A stretch of 64,000 bases of DNA from contig JBIOVX010000147.1 in assembly GCA_044868005.1 (NCBI GenBank), forward strand, positions 1 to 64,000, written 5' to 3'. The position numbers and the translations under genes were made by a program. Positions 41,421 to 52,287 of the stretch are shown here, in pieces (positions within the stretch are counted from its first letter, which is position 1; each line of letters opens with the position of its first letter). This DNA is from DATARR01 sp044868005 (GTDB lineage Bacteria; Acidobacteriota; Thermoanaerobaculia; Multivoradales; UBA5704). The notes under the pieces were generated by a model. That model saw nothing but the letters and a program-made list of their open reading frames with translations. It had not been told where the DNA came from and did not search any database.

Positions 41421-42815
41421 CTACTCCCCCTCCACCCGGATCGGAAACAGCTCAGCCTGCCGCCGGTCGCCGGGGGTGATCGGCACGCGGTAATCGCCCG
41501 TCCAGCAGGCAGTGCAGTAGGAATCCCGCGGGCCGGAGACGGCGGCGAGCATGCCGTCGAGGGAGAGGTAGGCGAGGCTGTCCGCCTCGATGAATTGGCG
41601 GATTTCTTCGATGCTCTTCTGCGCCGCGATGAGCTCACCCCGGTCGGGCGTGTCGATGCCGTAGTGACAGGGCCATTGGGTGGGCGGCGCGGAGATGCGC
41701 ACGTGGACCTCGGCGGCGCCGCCTTCGTCGCGCACCATGCGCACGATCTTGCGCGAGGTGGTGCCGCGGACGATCGAGTCGTCCACCAGCACGACGCGCT
41801 TGCCGGCGAGCAGCTCCCGCACGGGGTTGAGCTTGATCTTCACCCCGAAGTTCCGGATCGACTGCTTGGGCTCTATGAAGGTCCGTCCAACGTAGTGGTT
41901 GCGGGTCAATCCGAACTCCATCGGCAGACCCGACTCGCGGCTGTAGCCGATGGCGGCGTAGAGGCCGCTGTCCGGTACGGGGACGACGATGTCCGCCGCG
42001 GCCGGACCCTCGCGCGCCAGCCGCGCTCCCATGCGCAGCCGTGCCTGCGCCACCGAGTCGCCGAAGACCTTGCTGTCCGGCCGGGCGAAATAGACGTGCT
42101 CGAAGATGCAGCGGGAGGGCTGCGCGGTCTGCGGCAGGTTGTAGCTCTCGAGCCTGCCGTCGCGCGACACGACGACCTCGCCCGGCGCCAGCTCGCGCAC
42201 GAAACGCGCTCCCAATAGATCGAAAGCGCAGCTCTCGGAGGCAAAGCAGGGAGAGCCGTCGAGGTCGCCGAGGACGAGCGGGCGGAAGCCGTTGGGGTCA
42301 CGGGCGGCGATCAGCGCGCGGTCAGTTATCAGGAGCAGCGAATAGGCGCCGCGCACCTCCCCGAGCGCCAGAATGAACGACTCGACCAGGTCCGGCCGCG
42401 GGCTGCGCGCCATCAGGTGGAGGATGACCTCGGTGTCGCTGGTGGTCTGGAAGATGGAACCCTCCAGCTCCAGACGCTCGCGGATCTCGCCGGGATTGAC
42501 CAGGTTGCCGTTGTGGACGATCCCGATCGGGCCCATGGAGGTCTTGACGACGATCGGCTGGGCGTTGGCGACGACGCTCGATCCCGCCGTCGAGTAACGG
42601 GTATGGCCGATAGCCCGGTGGCCCGGCAGGCGGGCGATCACCTTCTCTTTGAAGATGTCCGAGACGTGGCCCATGCCGCGCTCCAGATGGAGCTGCGAGC
42701 CGTCCCAGGAGACGATCCCCGCGCTCTCCTGCCCGCGATGCTGCAGGGCGTAGAGCCCGAGGTACGTCAGGTTGGCCGCGTCGTCACAACCGTCGATGCC
42801 GAAGATGCCGCACAT
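41421..42815 (-). CDS. purF: Amidophosphoribosyltransferase
   Basis: 464 residues. MCGIFGI exposes Cys2 as the N-terminal glutaminase nucleophile after Met removal; GHTRYSTAG and IGIVHNGNLVN line the glutamine site. The PRPP-binding loop is RVVLVDDSIVRGTTSRKIV. It catalyses the first committed step of purine synthesis, making phosphoribosylamine from PRPP and glutamine. The ATG at 42815 lies 1 nt after the purL stop, as the last pur gene of the operon. No propeptide precedes Cys2. Confidence 0.97.
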   Translation of the reverse strand: MCGIFGIDGCDDAANLTYLGLYALQHRGQESAGIVSWDGSQLHLERGMGHVSDIFKEKVIARLPGHRAIGHTRYSTAGSSVVANAQPIVVKTSMGPIGIVHNGNLVNPGEIRERLELEGSIFQTTSDTEVILHLMARSPRPDLVESFILALGEVRGAYSLLLITDRALIAARDPNGFRPLVLGDLDGSPCFASESCAFDLLGARFVRELAPGEVVVSRDGRLESYNLPQTAQPSRCIFEHVYFARPDSKVFGDSVAQARLRMGARLAREGPAAADIVVPVPDSGLYAAIGYSRESGLPMEFGLTRNHYVGRTFIEPKQSIRNFGVKIKLNPVRELLAGKRVVLVDDSIVRGTTSRKIVRMVRDEGGAAEVHVRISAPPTQWPCHYGIDTPDRGELIAAQKSIEEIRQFIEADSLAYLSLDGMLAAVSGPRDSYCTACWTGDYRVPITPGDRRQAELFPIRVEGE

Positions 42816-42816
42816 G

Positions 42817-45023
<2,207 letters not shown>

Positions 45024-45027
<4 letters not shown>

Positions 45028-45743
45028 CGCGCCGCCCTCAGCACGGCGCTCCCCGCCTCCACGGCGCTGGCCAGCAGGGCGAGCCCGTCCGTGTTGCCGA
45101 GGATCGGCTCGGAGCAACGCTCGGGATGGGGCATCAGGCCGAGGACGTTGCCGCCCGAGTTGCAGACGCCAGCGATGGCCCGGGCCGCGCCGTTCGGATT
45201 CCAGCGCGGATCGTCGTCCGACCGCTCTCCCTGCGGAGTCCCGTAGCGGAACACGACCTGGCGGTTCGCCTCGAGCGCGTCGAGCTTGTCCGGCGCGTCC
45301 TCGTAGTTGCCCTCGCCGTGGGCGATGGGCATGCGCAGCACCTGTCCGGCACGGAGCTTCCAGGTGAACGGCAGGTCCGCGCGTTCGACGCGCAGGTGGA
45401 CCTCCCGGCTGAGAAAGCGCAGGCTCTCGTTGCGCCGCATGGCTCCCGGCAGCAGGCCCGCCTCGAGCAGCACCTGGAATCCGTTGCAGATGCCGAGCAC
45501 CAGGCCGCCCGCCTCGGCGTGCCGCTTGACGGCGCCCATCACCGGCGAGAGAGCGGCCATCGCGCCGGCCCGCAGGTAGTCGCCGTAGGCGAAGCCGCCG
45601 GGCAGGACGATGAGGTCGCATCCCTTCAGGCTGTCGTCCTGGTGCCAGAGGAAGGTGGCGTCCTGCTGCAGGACGTGCTTGAGGACGTGGTAGACGTCGT
45701 GGTCGCAGTTGCTGCCGGGGAAGACGACGACGCCGCACCTCAT
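45024..45743 (-). CDS. purQ: Phosphoribosylformylglycinamidine synthase, PurQ glutaminase
   Basis: 239 residues of class I glutamine amidotransferase. VVVFPGSNCDHDVYH starts the fold, VLPGGFAYGDYLRAG the oxyanion region, LGICNGFQVLLEAGLLPGA the nucleophile elbow (catalytic Cys in GICNGFQ) and GLMPHPERCSEP the His-x-Glu of the triad. It produces ammonia for PurL. The ATG at 45743 overlaps the purS stop and the TGA overlaps the purL ATG, both as ATGA, giving tight coupling of the three subunits. Confidence 0.97.
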
Positions 45744-45991
45744 GGCCGGCTCCCCAGGATCTCCACCGAGTAGTCCTCGACCACCGTGTTGGCGAGGAGC
45801 TTCTCGCACATCTCGCGCAGCTCGCGGTCCGCCGCCTCGGGGTCGTCGCCGCCGAGAGAGATCTCGAAGCTCTTGCCGGCGCGGACGTCCTCGACGCCCG
45901 GAAAGCCGACGCGGTTGAGCGCGTCGCGGATCGCCTTGCCCTGCGGGTCGAGGATCTCGCGGCGCGGATAGACGGTCACTCGTGCCTTCAC
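45740..45991 (-). CDS. purS: Phosphoribosylformylglycinamidine synthase, PurS subunit
   Basis: 83 residues from a GTG at 45991 with GGAGGTGA upstream. The sequence (KARVTVYPRREILDPQGKAIRDALNRVGFPGVEDVRAGKSFEISL) is a standard PurS, the small dimeric protein that holds PurL and PurQ together and helps channel ammonia. It starts immediately after the TAA of the preceding metallo-beta-lactamase-fold gene. Confidence 0.96.
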   Translation of the reverse strand: MKARVTVYPRREILDPQGKAIRDALNRVGFPGVEDVRAGKSFEISLGGDDPEAADRELREMCEKLLANTVVEDYSVEILGSRP

Positions 45992-46762
45992 TTACGTCAC
46001 CTCCAGCCATGGGGTGGGATGGTCCTGCTCGGTGAGCGCCAGGTGCGCCGGGCAAGCCTCCCGGTCCAACGCCTCGCCGATGGCCGCCGCCGCCAGGGCG
46101 GGCAGATTATTGGTACGGGAGAGGTGATAGAGCACCACCCAGCGCAGCCGGTCGCCGACCAGCTCGGGGAGGCCTTCGGCGGCCTCCCGGTTCGACAGGT
46201 GGCCGTGGCGGCCGGCCACCCGCTGCTTCAGGCTCCAAGGATACGGGCCATTGCGCAGCATGTCGAGATCGTGGTTGGTCTCCAGGACGAGGACGTCGAG
46301 ATCCTTCAGCCGCCCCCAGGCGAGGCTGGTGCGGCAGCCGAGGTCGGCCACCAGGCCCAGCCGGCGGCCTTGGCGGTCCTCGACGAGCACGCCGATCGGC
46401 TCGGCCGCGTCATGGGGCAGCAGGAAGGGCTCGACGACGAAGCCCGCCACCTCGCAGGGCTCGCCGGAGCGGATCTCGACCGCCCCCTCCAGCGCCTCGC
46501 CCCGCAAGCCGGCGCCGTCGAGGGTGCCGGCCGTGCCGTAGACCGGCAGCTTGAGCTTCTTCGCCAAGCGTTGCGCTCCCCGGCAATGGTCATTGTGCTC
46601 GTGGGTGAGCACCAGGCCGCCCAGCGTCGAGGGATCGAATTCCAGCCGCTTCATCCGCTTCACCATCTCGCGGCAGGAGAAGCCGGCGTCGATCATCAGC
46701 CGGTGCGGACCGCTCTCGACGATGACGGCGTTGCCGCCGCTCCCCGATCCCAGGATCCCCAC
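45992..46762 (-). CDS. YycJ/WalJ-like metallo-beta-lactamase fold hydrolase
   Basis: About 256 residues. RVGILGSGSGGNAVIVESG starts the fold; LVLTHEHNDHCRG is the HxHxDH metal site, and HGHLSNREAAE and YHLSRTNN provide later ligands. The protein resembles YycJ/WalJ, a cytoplasmic nuclease-like member linked to cell-wall/division control in Firmicutes. The start is uncertain: GTG 46762 gives the usual family length, while TTG 46900 would add 46 residues with no recognisable homology, and neither has a clear ribosome binding site. It is directly upstream of purS, with no spacer, and may be part of that operon. Confidence 0.85.
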   Translation of the reverse strand: MGILGSGSGGNAVIVESGPHRLMIDAGFSCREMVKRMKRLEFDPSTLGGLVLTHEHNDHCRGAQRLAKKLKLPVYGTAGTLDGAGLRGEALEGAVEIRSGEPCEVAGFVVEPFLLPHDAAEPIGVLVEDRQGRRLGLVADLGCRTSLAWGRLKDLDVLVLETNHDLDMLRNGPYPWSLKQRVAGRHGHLSNREAAEGLPELVGDRLRWVVLYHLSRTNNLPALAAAAIGEALDREACPAHLALTEQDHPTPWLEVT

Positions 46763-46959
46763 GCGCAGCGGCGGGCCCGCGGGGAGCGCGGGCCTTGGCA
46801 GGGACGTTTCGGAGGCGCCGGCAGGCAGGAAAAACTCGAAGACGCTCTGCTGGCCGGCTGATTCGGAGTCGAGCCGGCGACTGGAGGATCGGTTGTACAA
46901 GGAGAATGACCGCCCAGAGTGAAAGGTACCACATTTTGGGGGAACCTGCCCCCAGATCC

Positions 46960-47721
46960 CTAGAACTTGTATTCCTTGCCCTGCTCGAGGAATTCGAGGT
47001 CCGGATTGCGCAGCTCCCGGATCTCCTCGTGGATGCGCCGCACGCAAGGCGGCTTGAGGTGGTGCAAGAGGATCGGCACCTTCTTCTCCAGCTTGCGCAG
47101 CTCGGCGGCGAGCGTCTGCGGCGTCAGGTGCAGCGAGACGTCCGCCACCCGCTGCAGCGAGTTGTCGAAGCTGGTGTCGATGCACAGGGCCTTCAGGTTG
47201 GGAGTGCGGTTGGCGATCTCCCAGAAGCGCTGCGTCGGTCCGGTATCGCTCGACCAGAGGACCGCCGCGCCGTTGGCCTCGATGAGGAAGCCGTGGGTGG
47301 GTACCAGATGGTCTACCGGGATGGGTGTGAACTTCACGCCATCGAGCACCACCGGCACCTCGCTCTCGAGCTCGTGGAAGCGCAACGCCGGCACCAGGTG
47401 GTTGGGCAGGCGGGTGAAGTCCGGCCAGGTGGCGTTGTTGAACAGGTACTTGCGCAGGGCGTAGATCGTCGCCGCCGAGGCGTAGATGTCGATCGCGCCG
47501 TCGCTTTTGCCGTAGACGTTCTCGATGAAGAAGGGCAGGGAGTTCGTGTGATCCATGTGGGAGTGGCTGAGCAGGATCGACTGCACCTCCTTCTGGCGCT
47601 CGACGGACAGGGCCTGCGAGAGGGACCCCGCGTCGAGGGCGATCGTGCCGTTGACCAGAAGGCAGGTCATGCGGCACTCCAGGCTCTCGCCTCCGTAGCC
47701 CCCAAGGACCTGGATCAGCAT
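46960..47721 (-). CDS. Metallo-beta-lactamase fold phosphodiesterase-like protein
   Basis: 253 residues from the ATG at 47721. The N-terminus (MLIQVLGGYGGESLECRMTCLLVNG) and HSHMDHTNSLPFFIENVYGKSD, with its HxHxDH site, resemble class II 3',5'-cyclic nucleotide phosphodiesterase-like proteins; further ligands are DHLVPTHGF, LWSSDTGPT and LLHHLKPP. Substrate is unknown. A TACAAT hexamer lies 11 nt before the ATG, suggesting a very short leader. It is followed by the YycJ-like gene on the same strand, with ~200 bp between them. Confidence 0.82.
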   Translation of the reverse strand: MLIQVLGGYGGESLECRMTCLLVNGTIALDAGSLSQALSVERQKEVQSILLSHSHMDHTNSLPFFIENVYGKSDGAIDIYASAATIYALRKYLFNNATWPDFTRLPNHLVPALRFHELESEVPVVLDGVKFTPIPVDHLVPTHGFLIEANGAAVLWSSDTGPTQRFWEIANRTPNLKALCIDTSFDNSLQRVADVSLHLTPQTLAAELRKLEKKVPILLHHLKPPCVRRIHEEIRELRNPDLEFLEQGKEYKF

Positions 47722-47732
47722 ATATAGAAAGG

Positions 47733-47738
47733 ATTGTA
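47733..47738 (-). promoter_or_regulatory. -10 element (TACAAT)
   Basis: TACAAT on the minus strand, 11 nt upstream of the ATG at 47721. The predicted transcription start leaves a leader of only a few bases. The -35 region is not recognisable. Confidence 0.4.
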
Positions 47739-47771
47739 TCCTTCCGGCCACCCGGGTAACAAGCAAGCCGC

Positions 47772-47833
47772 TGTAGGGGCGCCCCTGCGTGGGCGCCCTG
47801 AGGGGCAGGGCGGCCACATAGGCCGCCCCTGCA
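47772..47833. repeat. Dispersed palindromic element (TGTAGGGGCG type)
   Basis: The left arm (TGTAGGGGCGCCCCTGCGTG...) matches the left arm at 6301 with few changes; the right arm (...GGCCACATAGGCCGCCCC) matches 6331-6356 and 18721-18749. It lies between the outer membrane fusion gene and the phosphodiesterase-like gene, both on the minus strand. Confidence 0.75.
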
Positions 47834-47844
47834 AAGACGCTCTC

Positions 47845-50757
47845 CTAGAACCGCGTGCCGATCCAGAACTCGGTTCTGAACCCTTCGTCCTCGAGGCCGA
47901 CGGGCGGCTTGTAGAGCTTGGCCAGATCCCAGTTGAGGTCGAGGCCGAGGAAGCGGACGGTGATCCCCCAGCCGTAAGAGGCGAGGCCGTCCTTGAAGCG
48001 CTTGGCGTCGGAGTCGTAGAGATCGAAGTCCTCGAATTCGTCGTACCAGGCCCCGCCGACGTCGAAGAAGATGACGCCGCGCACACCCTGGAAGGCAACG
48101 ACCGGCGTGGCGAGGAGATCGATCAACGGGAAGCGGTACTCCACGTTGGCGAAGAATCCGCGGTCGCCGTTGAGCGAGCGGAAGTCGACACCGCGCACGG
48201 TATCGAGCCCGCCGAAATAGTAAATGGTCGAGTTGTTGCCCTGGGAAGCCCCCGCGAAGGCCCGGAGAGCAAAGTTGCTGCGGGTCGTCACCTGGATGTA
48301 CTGCCGGAAGTCGAGGCTGGCAGACTGGAAGAGCGTGCCGCTGGCGCCGAGGTCGGGAGCGTAGGCGACCCCAAATTTCCAGCGGCGGCCGGAGATCGCC
48401 CCGTAGTTGGCGTAGACGGCCGAATCGCCCACCAGCGCGCTCTGGACCAGCGGGAAGCTGTCGGAGTTTTCGATGAAATCGAGCGGGGCGCCGGGAAAGG
48501 CCTGGATGGGTTGAGCCACTTTCCAGTAAAAGTAGCCAATCCCGAACTCGGCCCGCTGGTAGAAGGTGAACGGATAGGTGATCGTCCCGATGGCGCCTGT
48601 CACCTGATAGGTGACGCGCCCGCGGTCGATGCGGTCCTGGATGGGGTCTCCCGTGTTGAAGAACGTCCGGTCGTCGAAGAGATTGACCCCCCATTGCCAG
48701 CGCCGCGAGAGGTCGGCGTAGAGGATGTTGAAGTTCGAGAAGCTGTCGATCGAGCTCAGGTTGGCGAAGATCCGCCGGTCGCCCAGGTAGTCCGAGAAGG
48801 TGAGCAGGATGTTGCCGAGGTAGCTCTGGTCGCTGTTGACGCCGATGTAGGTCTGGGCGTCCTCGAGGAAGAACTTGTAGCCGGCGTAGCGGCCCTTGTT
48901 GGCGTCGTCCAGGCTCACCTGGATATCGGGCTCGAAGTGCGGCAGGTCCTTCGCCAGGGTGGGCTCGGCGGGGATCTCGACGATCTGCGGGGCGGTGACC
49001 GGCTCTTCGGTTTCGGTTACGTAGAGGTCGAAGCTCCCCTTCCAGAAGCCGGTGAAGACCAGCCGCTCCTTCTCCTCGGGCTCGCGGAGGACGGTGGGCA
49101 TGAAGGCGCCGGTCACCACGTCGGTGTACTGCCGGAGCTCGCCGCTCGCGAGGTCGAGGCTGAAGATGTTCTCCGGACCCTGGCGGTCCGAGGTGAAGTA
49201 GATCCGCTTGCCGTCGGGCGAGTAGACCGGATCGTTCTCGTTCGATTCGCCGGTCGTCAGCGCCAAACGGGTACCCGGCTTGTCGACAGCGGTGCGGAAG
49301 ATCTTGGCGAAGCCGCTGCCGACGGAGGAGACGTACGCCACCGTCCGGCCGTCCGGCGAATAGACGGGGGCACCGTCGAACAGCTCGTCGTTGGTGAGGT
49401 TGGTGATCGTCCGCGATTCGAGGTCGAGGAGGAAGATGTCGAACTGGCCGTTGCGCCAGGCGGAGAAGGCGATCGTCCGGCCGTCGGGCGAGAACGCCGG
49501 CGCGCTCTGCTGCTCGAGATCGTCCATGTCGATGATCTCGCGCAGGCCGCCGTTGAGGACGTCCACCAGCAGCAGGCTGCGCCCCTTCTCGCGGTGCGCG
49601 AAGACGGCGATGGTGTTGCCGTCCGACGAGAAGGAGATGTCCCGCCCCATCTTGCGTCCCAACGCGAGCTCCTGGGCCACCAGGTACTGGTATTCGTTCG
49701 AGAAGCCGCGGGTCAGGTTGCGGATCAGCGTGCGGTTCCTGGCGTCGTAGAGGACGACGTCGATGTCGCCCTTGTAGGCGGTCAGCGCCGCCACCAGGTC
49801 GCCGGAAGGCGAGGCGGCCGGCGAGAGGGTCTCGGTGCCGGTGGGCTGGTCCTCGATGCGGAACACCCGGCCGAAGTCGGAGGGCTCGCCGGTCTCGACG
49901 AGCTGCGGCAGATATTTCTTGCGCAGCCAGCGCCGGAATTCGATGTCGAAGTCCTCCGGCTCCAGCTTGAACGCCCGCTTGACGGCGCGGTCCACGCGCG
50001 AGCCGATGGTGTTGCGCACCTCGTAGAGGAAGTCGAGGAACCCTTCCTTGCCCCAGCGCTCCTCGACGAAGTCGAACACGGCGTGGCCGAAGCGGTAGGC
50101 GAAGAAGCCACCGAAATCCGACCGCGTCACCGAAGGGATGCGGTCGTTGACCACCGCGTCGCGCAGGTACATCTTGTCGCGCTCCGCCTCGTCTTTCGCC
50201 ATGTAGCTCGCCATGCCCTCCATGAACCAGGTTGGCGGACCCGTGGCCACGGCCTTGGCGAGATTGCCTTGGAACAGCATGTGGTACTGGAAGATGTGGG
50301 TCAGCTCGTGCAGGATGAGCTGCATCAGCTCGCCGTCCGGCAGGTCGATCGGCAGCACCATGCGGAAGCGGGCCGGGCTGGCGAAGGCGCCGATGCCCTC
50401 GGGGATGAAGTTGAGGATGACGTTGTTCTGCTCGAAGGCCGAGTGCGTGGAGTAGAAGATCAGCGGCACCGGATCCTTGATCTGGAAGTTGAACTCCCGC
50501 GAGAGCTGGTCATAGGCGCTCTCGGCGTAGGAAACCACTTTCTGGAGCTGCAGCTCCTCCTGCGTGTAGTAATAGAGATTGAAGTGAGGCGAGTGGTAGA
50601 TCTGCCATTTGAAGTCCCGGTACTGGATCTTGTTCTTGCCGAACCCTTCGCCGTACCGCGAGGGTCCGAACTGGGCCTGCAGGGGAGCAAGGAACAACAG
50701 CAGCGAGCCGACGGCCAAGAGGCCCGCCAGGAACCGGCGATGCGATGAGCGGATCAA
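47845..50757 (-). CDS. Outer membrane fusion: peptidase MA-like, TolB-type propeller, BamA-like barrel
   Basis: 970 residues. A signal peptide ends near LQAQF. The first ~300 residues form a gluzincin-like domain with HELTHIFQYH (residues 150-159) and a third-ligand motif WFMEGMASY (Glu180). Residues ~310-600 hold WD40/TolB-like blades, each with a SPDG motif (APAFSPDGRTIAFSAW, APVYSPDGRTVAYVSS, DPVYSPDGKRIYFTSD). The last ~350 residues are a beta-barrel of Omp85/BamA type (GGLDTVRGVDFRSLNGDRGFFANVEYRFPLI) ending in an aromatic Phe. The barrel would place the other two domains in the periplasm. It probably forms an operon with the next two genes upstream, which encode envelope proteins. Confidence 0.88.
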   Translation of the reverse strand: MIRSSHRRFLAGLLAVGSLLLFLAPLQAQFGPSRYGEGFGKNKIQYRDFKWQIYHSPHFNLYYYTQEELQLQKVVSYAESAYDQLSREFNFQIKDPVPLIFYSTHSAFEQNNVILNFIPEGIGAFASPARFRMVLPIDLPDGELMQLILHELTHIFQYHMLFQGNLAKAVATGPPTWFMEGMASYMAKDEAERDKMYLRDAVVNDRIPSVTRSDFGGFFAYRFGHAVFDFVEERWGKEGFLDFLYEVRNTIGSRVDRAVKRAFKLEPEDFDIEFRRWLRKKYLPQLVETGEPSDFGRVFRIEDQPTGTETLSPAASPSGDLVAALTAYKGDIDVVLYDARNRTLIRNLTRGFSNEYQYLVAQELALGRKMGRDISFSSDGNTIAVFAHREKGRSLLLVDVLNGGLREIIDMDDLEQQSAPAFSPDGRTIAFSAWRNGQFDIFLLDLESRTITNLTNDELFDGAPVYSPDGRTVAYVSSVGSGFAKIFRTAVDKPGTRLALTTGESNENDPVYSPDGKRIYFTSDRQGPENIFSLDLASGELRQYTDVVTGAFMPTVLREPEEKERLVFTGFWKGSFDLYVTETEEPVTAPQIVEIPAEPTLAKDLPHFEPDIQVSLDDANKGRYAGYKFFLEDAQTYIGVNSDQSYLGNILLTFSDYLGDRRIFANLSSIDSFSNFNILYADLSRRWQWGVNLFDDRTFFNTGDPIQDRIDRGRVTYQVTGAIGTITYPFTFYQRAEFGIGYFYWKVAQPIQAFPGAPLDFIENSDSFPLVQSALVGDSAVYANYGAISGRRWKFGVAYAPDLGASGTLFQSASLDFRQYIQVTTRSNFALRAFAGASQGNNSTIYYFGGLDTVRGVDFRSLNGDRGFFANVEYRFPLIDLLATPVVAFQGVRGVIFFDVGGAWYDEFEDFDLYDSDAKRFKDGLASYGWGITVRFLGLDLNWDLAKLYKPPVGLEDEGFRTEFWIGTRF

Positions 50758-50775
50758 CGGGATCTCCTTTTGTTC

Positions 50776-51471
50776 CTATTGCGTGAACAGGATGCGGCTG
50801 GCCTCGACCTCTTTCTGCGTGAACACATTGACGATGCGGTCCTCGAGCGACAGCAGGTTCTCGAACATGCCCGCCAGAGGATCCGTGGTCTCGCCTTCGA
50901 AGCTCTGGAAGTCCTTGAAGTTGTCCTGATACAGCAGCTCACCCGTGTGCGCGTCGTAGACCTGCAGCAGGATGTCGTACTGGAAGCCGGTCTGCTCGAC
51001 GAGCACCTGGCGGAGATAGGTGCGGCCGTTGTAGGGAGAGACGTATTCCTCGGTGCGGTAGCCGCTGCGGTCCTGGATGTCGAAGTCGAGCCCGCCGGAG
51101 AGGATCAGATCGGCGCCCGTCCGCTCGCCCAGGGCGCGCCAGAAATCGGTCTGCCTGGCGAGCTGCTCGAGGTCGTAGATGGGATAGTCGACGGGCCCGG
51201 GCTCGATCACCTTGAGCTCGGTCTCCCGGCGGAGCACCTTGAGCAGATAGCGTTCGAACTCCTTCTGCACGTCGATGTCGCGCCCCTTGATCTTCTCCGC
51301 TCCCTCCTGGCTCACCACCAGGAAGGGGGCCACGGCCACCGACTTGCGCCCCTGCAGGTCGAGCTTCGCCCGCTGGGGGAGCGTCAGCTTGACCTCCACC
51401 GAGCTGGCGAAGGCGGGGAGGGCGGCGAGGGCGAGGAGGAGCGTCAGGACGAGCGAGCGGTTGCGGTTCAT
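50776..51471 (-). CDS. Secreted CsgG/LpoB-like protein of unknown function
   Basis: 231 residues with a signal peptide (LVLTLLLALAALPAFA). The body (GRKSVAVAPFLVVSQEGAEKI, LKVLRRETELKVIEPG, GERTGADLILSGGLDFDIQDRSG, ILLQVYDAHTGELLYQDNFKD) has the alternating strand/helix pattern of periplasmic CsgG/PBP-activator type proteins. It lies 18 nt upstream of the outer membrane fusion gene, so it probably works with it at the envelope. Confidence 0.72.
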   Translation of the reverse strand: MNRNRSLVLTLLLALAALPAFASSVEVKLTLPQRAKLDLQGRKSVAVAPFLVVSQEGAEKIKGRDIDVQKEFERYLLKVLRRETELKVIEPGPVDYPIYDLEQLARQTDFWRALGERTGADLILSGGLDFDIQDRSGYRTEEYVSPYNGRTYLRQVLVEQTGFQYDILLQVYDAHTGELLYQDNFKDFQSFEGETTDPLAGMFENLLSLEDRIVNVFTQKEVEASRILFTQ

Positions 51472-51510
51472 GTCGATTCCTTCCTTGGATCGGCCCGTCC
51501 GGTGCGCGGC

Positions 51511-52020
51511 TCAGCGGGGCGGGCGGTTGTCCGCCGGCGGGGGCGGCACGTCCTCGGGCGTGGACGGTCCCGGCGGCTTCGTCGGCTGGTCCCCCGGCTC
51601 GATGGTGATCCCGGGCCCAGGCTTGGGTAACGGAGGCTGCGGTTTCGCCGGTTCGCCCGTCTTGGTCGTCTTGTCGCCCTTGAAGCCCTGGTAGAACTCG
51701 ACGAAGCGGGAGTAGTTGGTGCGGATGTCCTTGTCGTTGGGCGCCAGCGCGAGAGCCTTCTTGTAATAGTCCAGCGCCTTGTCGAACTGGCCGGCGGCTT
51801 CATGGGCGACGCCCAGATTGCTCTGGATGCGGGCGTTCTGGGGCTCGAGCTTCTCCGCCTCGTGGAAGCGGAAGAGCGCCTCGTCCCAGAGGCCGCGGCG
51901 CGCCATGTCGACGCCGAACGCGAGCTGCGCGTTGGACTGGTTCGGCCGGCCGTAGCCGGAGCAGGCGGAGAGCACGAGAAGAACGACAAACAGCGGGATG
52001 GACGCGGCACGCGAACGCAT
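51511..52020 (-). CDS. TPR lipoprotein
   Basis: 169 residues from the ATG at 52020. A signal with lipobox LSAC is followed by two or three TPR units (AQLAFGVDMARRGLWDEALFRFHEAEKLEPQNARI and QSNLGVAHEAAGQFDKALDYYKKALALAPNDKDI) and a ~60-residue proline-rich tail (PPLPKPGPGITIEPGDQPTK). It may be an adaptor for the outer membrane fusion protein encoded downstream. The 39-nt spacing to the next gene fits an operon. Confidence 0.85.
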   Translation of the reverse strand: MRSRAASIPLFVVLLVLSACSGYGRPNQSNAQLAFGVDMARRGLWDEALFRFHEAEKLEPQNARIQSNLGVAHEAAGQFDKALDYYKKALALAPNDKDIRTNYSRFVEFYQGFKGDKTTKTGEPAKPQPPLPKPGPGITIEPGDQPTKPPGPSTPEDVPPPPADNRPPR

Positions 52021-52159
52021 CGAGTGGGACCTCAGTAGGAACCCCGGTGCGCGAGGAACCGGGTGGATGGATGGGATGGACGCATCGCCCGTGATTTCCG
52101 AGGGGCCTAGTATACACAACGCATGCCGGCCCTCCGGGAAGGAAAACCCTAACCCTCGA

Positions 52160-52203
52160 CCCCCTCTCCCGCCCCTCCCATCCCACCTCACCGGGAGAGG
52201 GGG
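52160..52203. repeat. Perfect 12-bp inverted repeat, CCCCCTCTCCCG type
   Basis: CCCCCTCTCCCG and CGGGAGAGGGGG are separated by 20 nt, in the gap between the divergent TPR lipoprotein and dprA genes. It belongs to the same family as 61-86 and 10591-10612. Confidence 0.65.
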
Positions 52204-52287
52204 AGAAGGACTCCGCCGAAAAAAGGTGAGCGATAAGCGCGGCTTTTTCCGTCTTTATAGGGCGGACCTTACTGGAGGCCGACGCCC

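Noticed and set aside
45744..46055. N-terminal extension of purQ
   Set aside because: It lies over purS in another frame; PurQ begins with MRCGVVVFPGSNCD at 45743.
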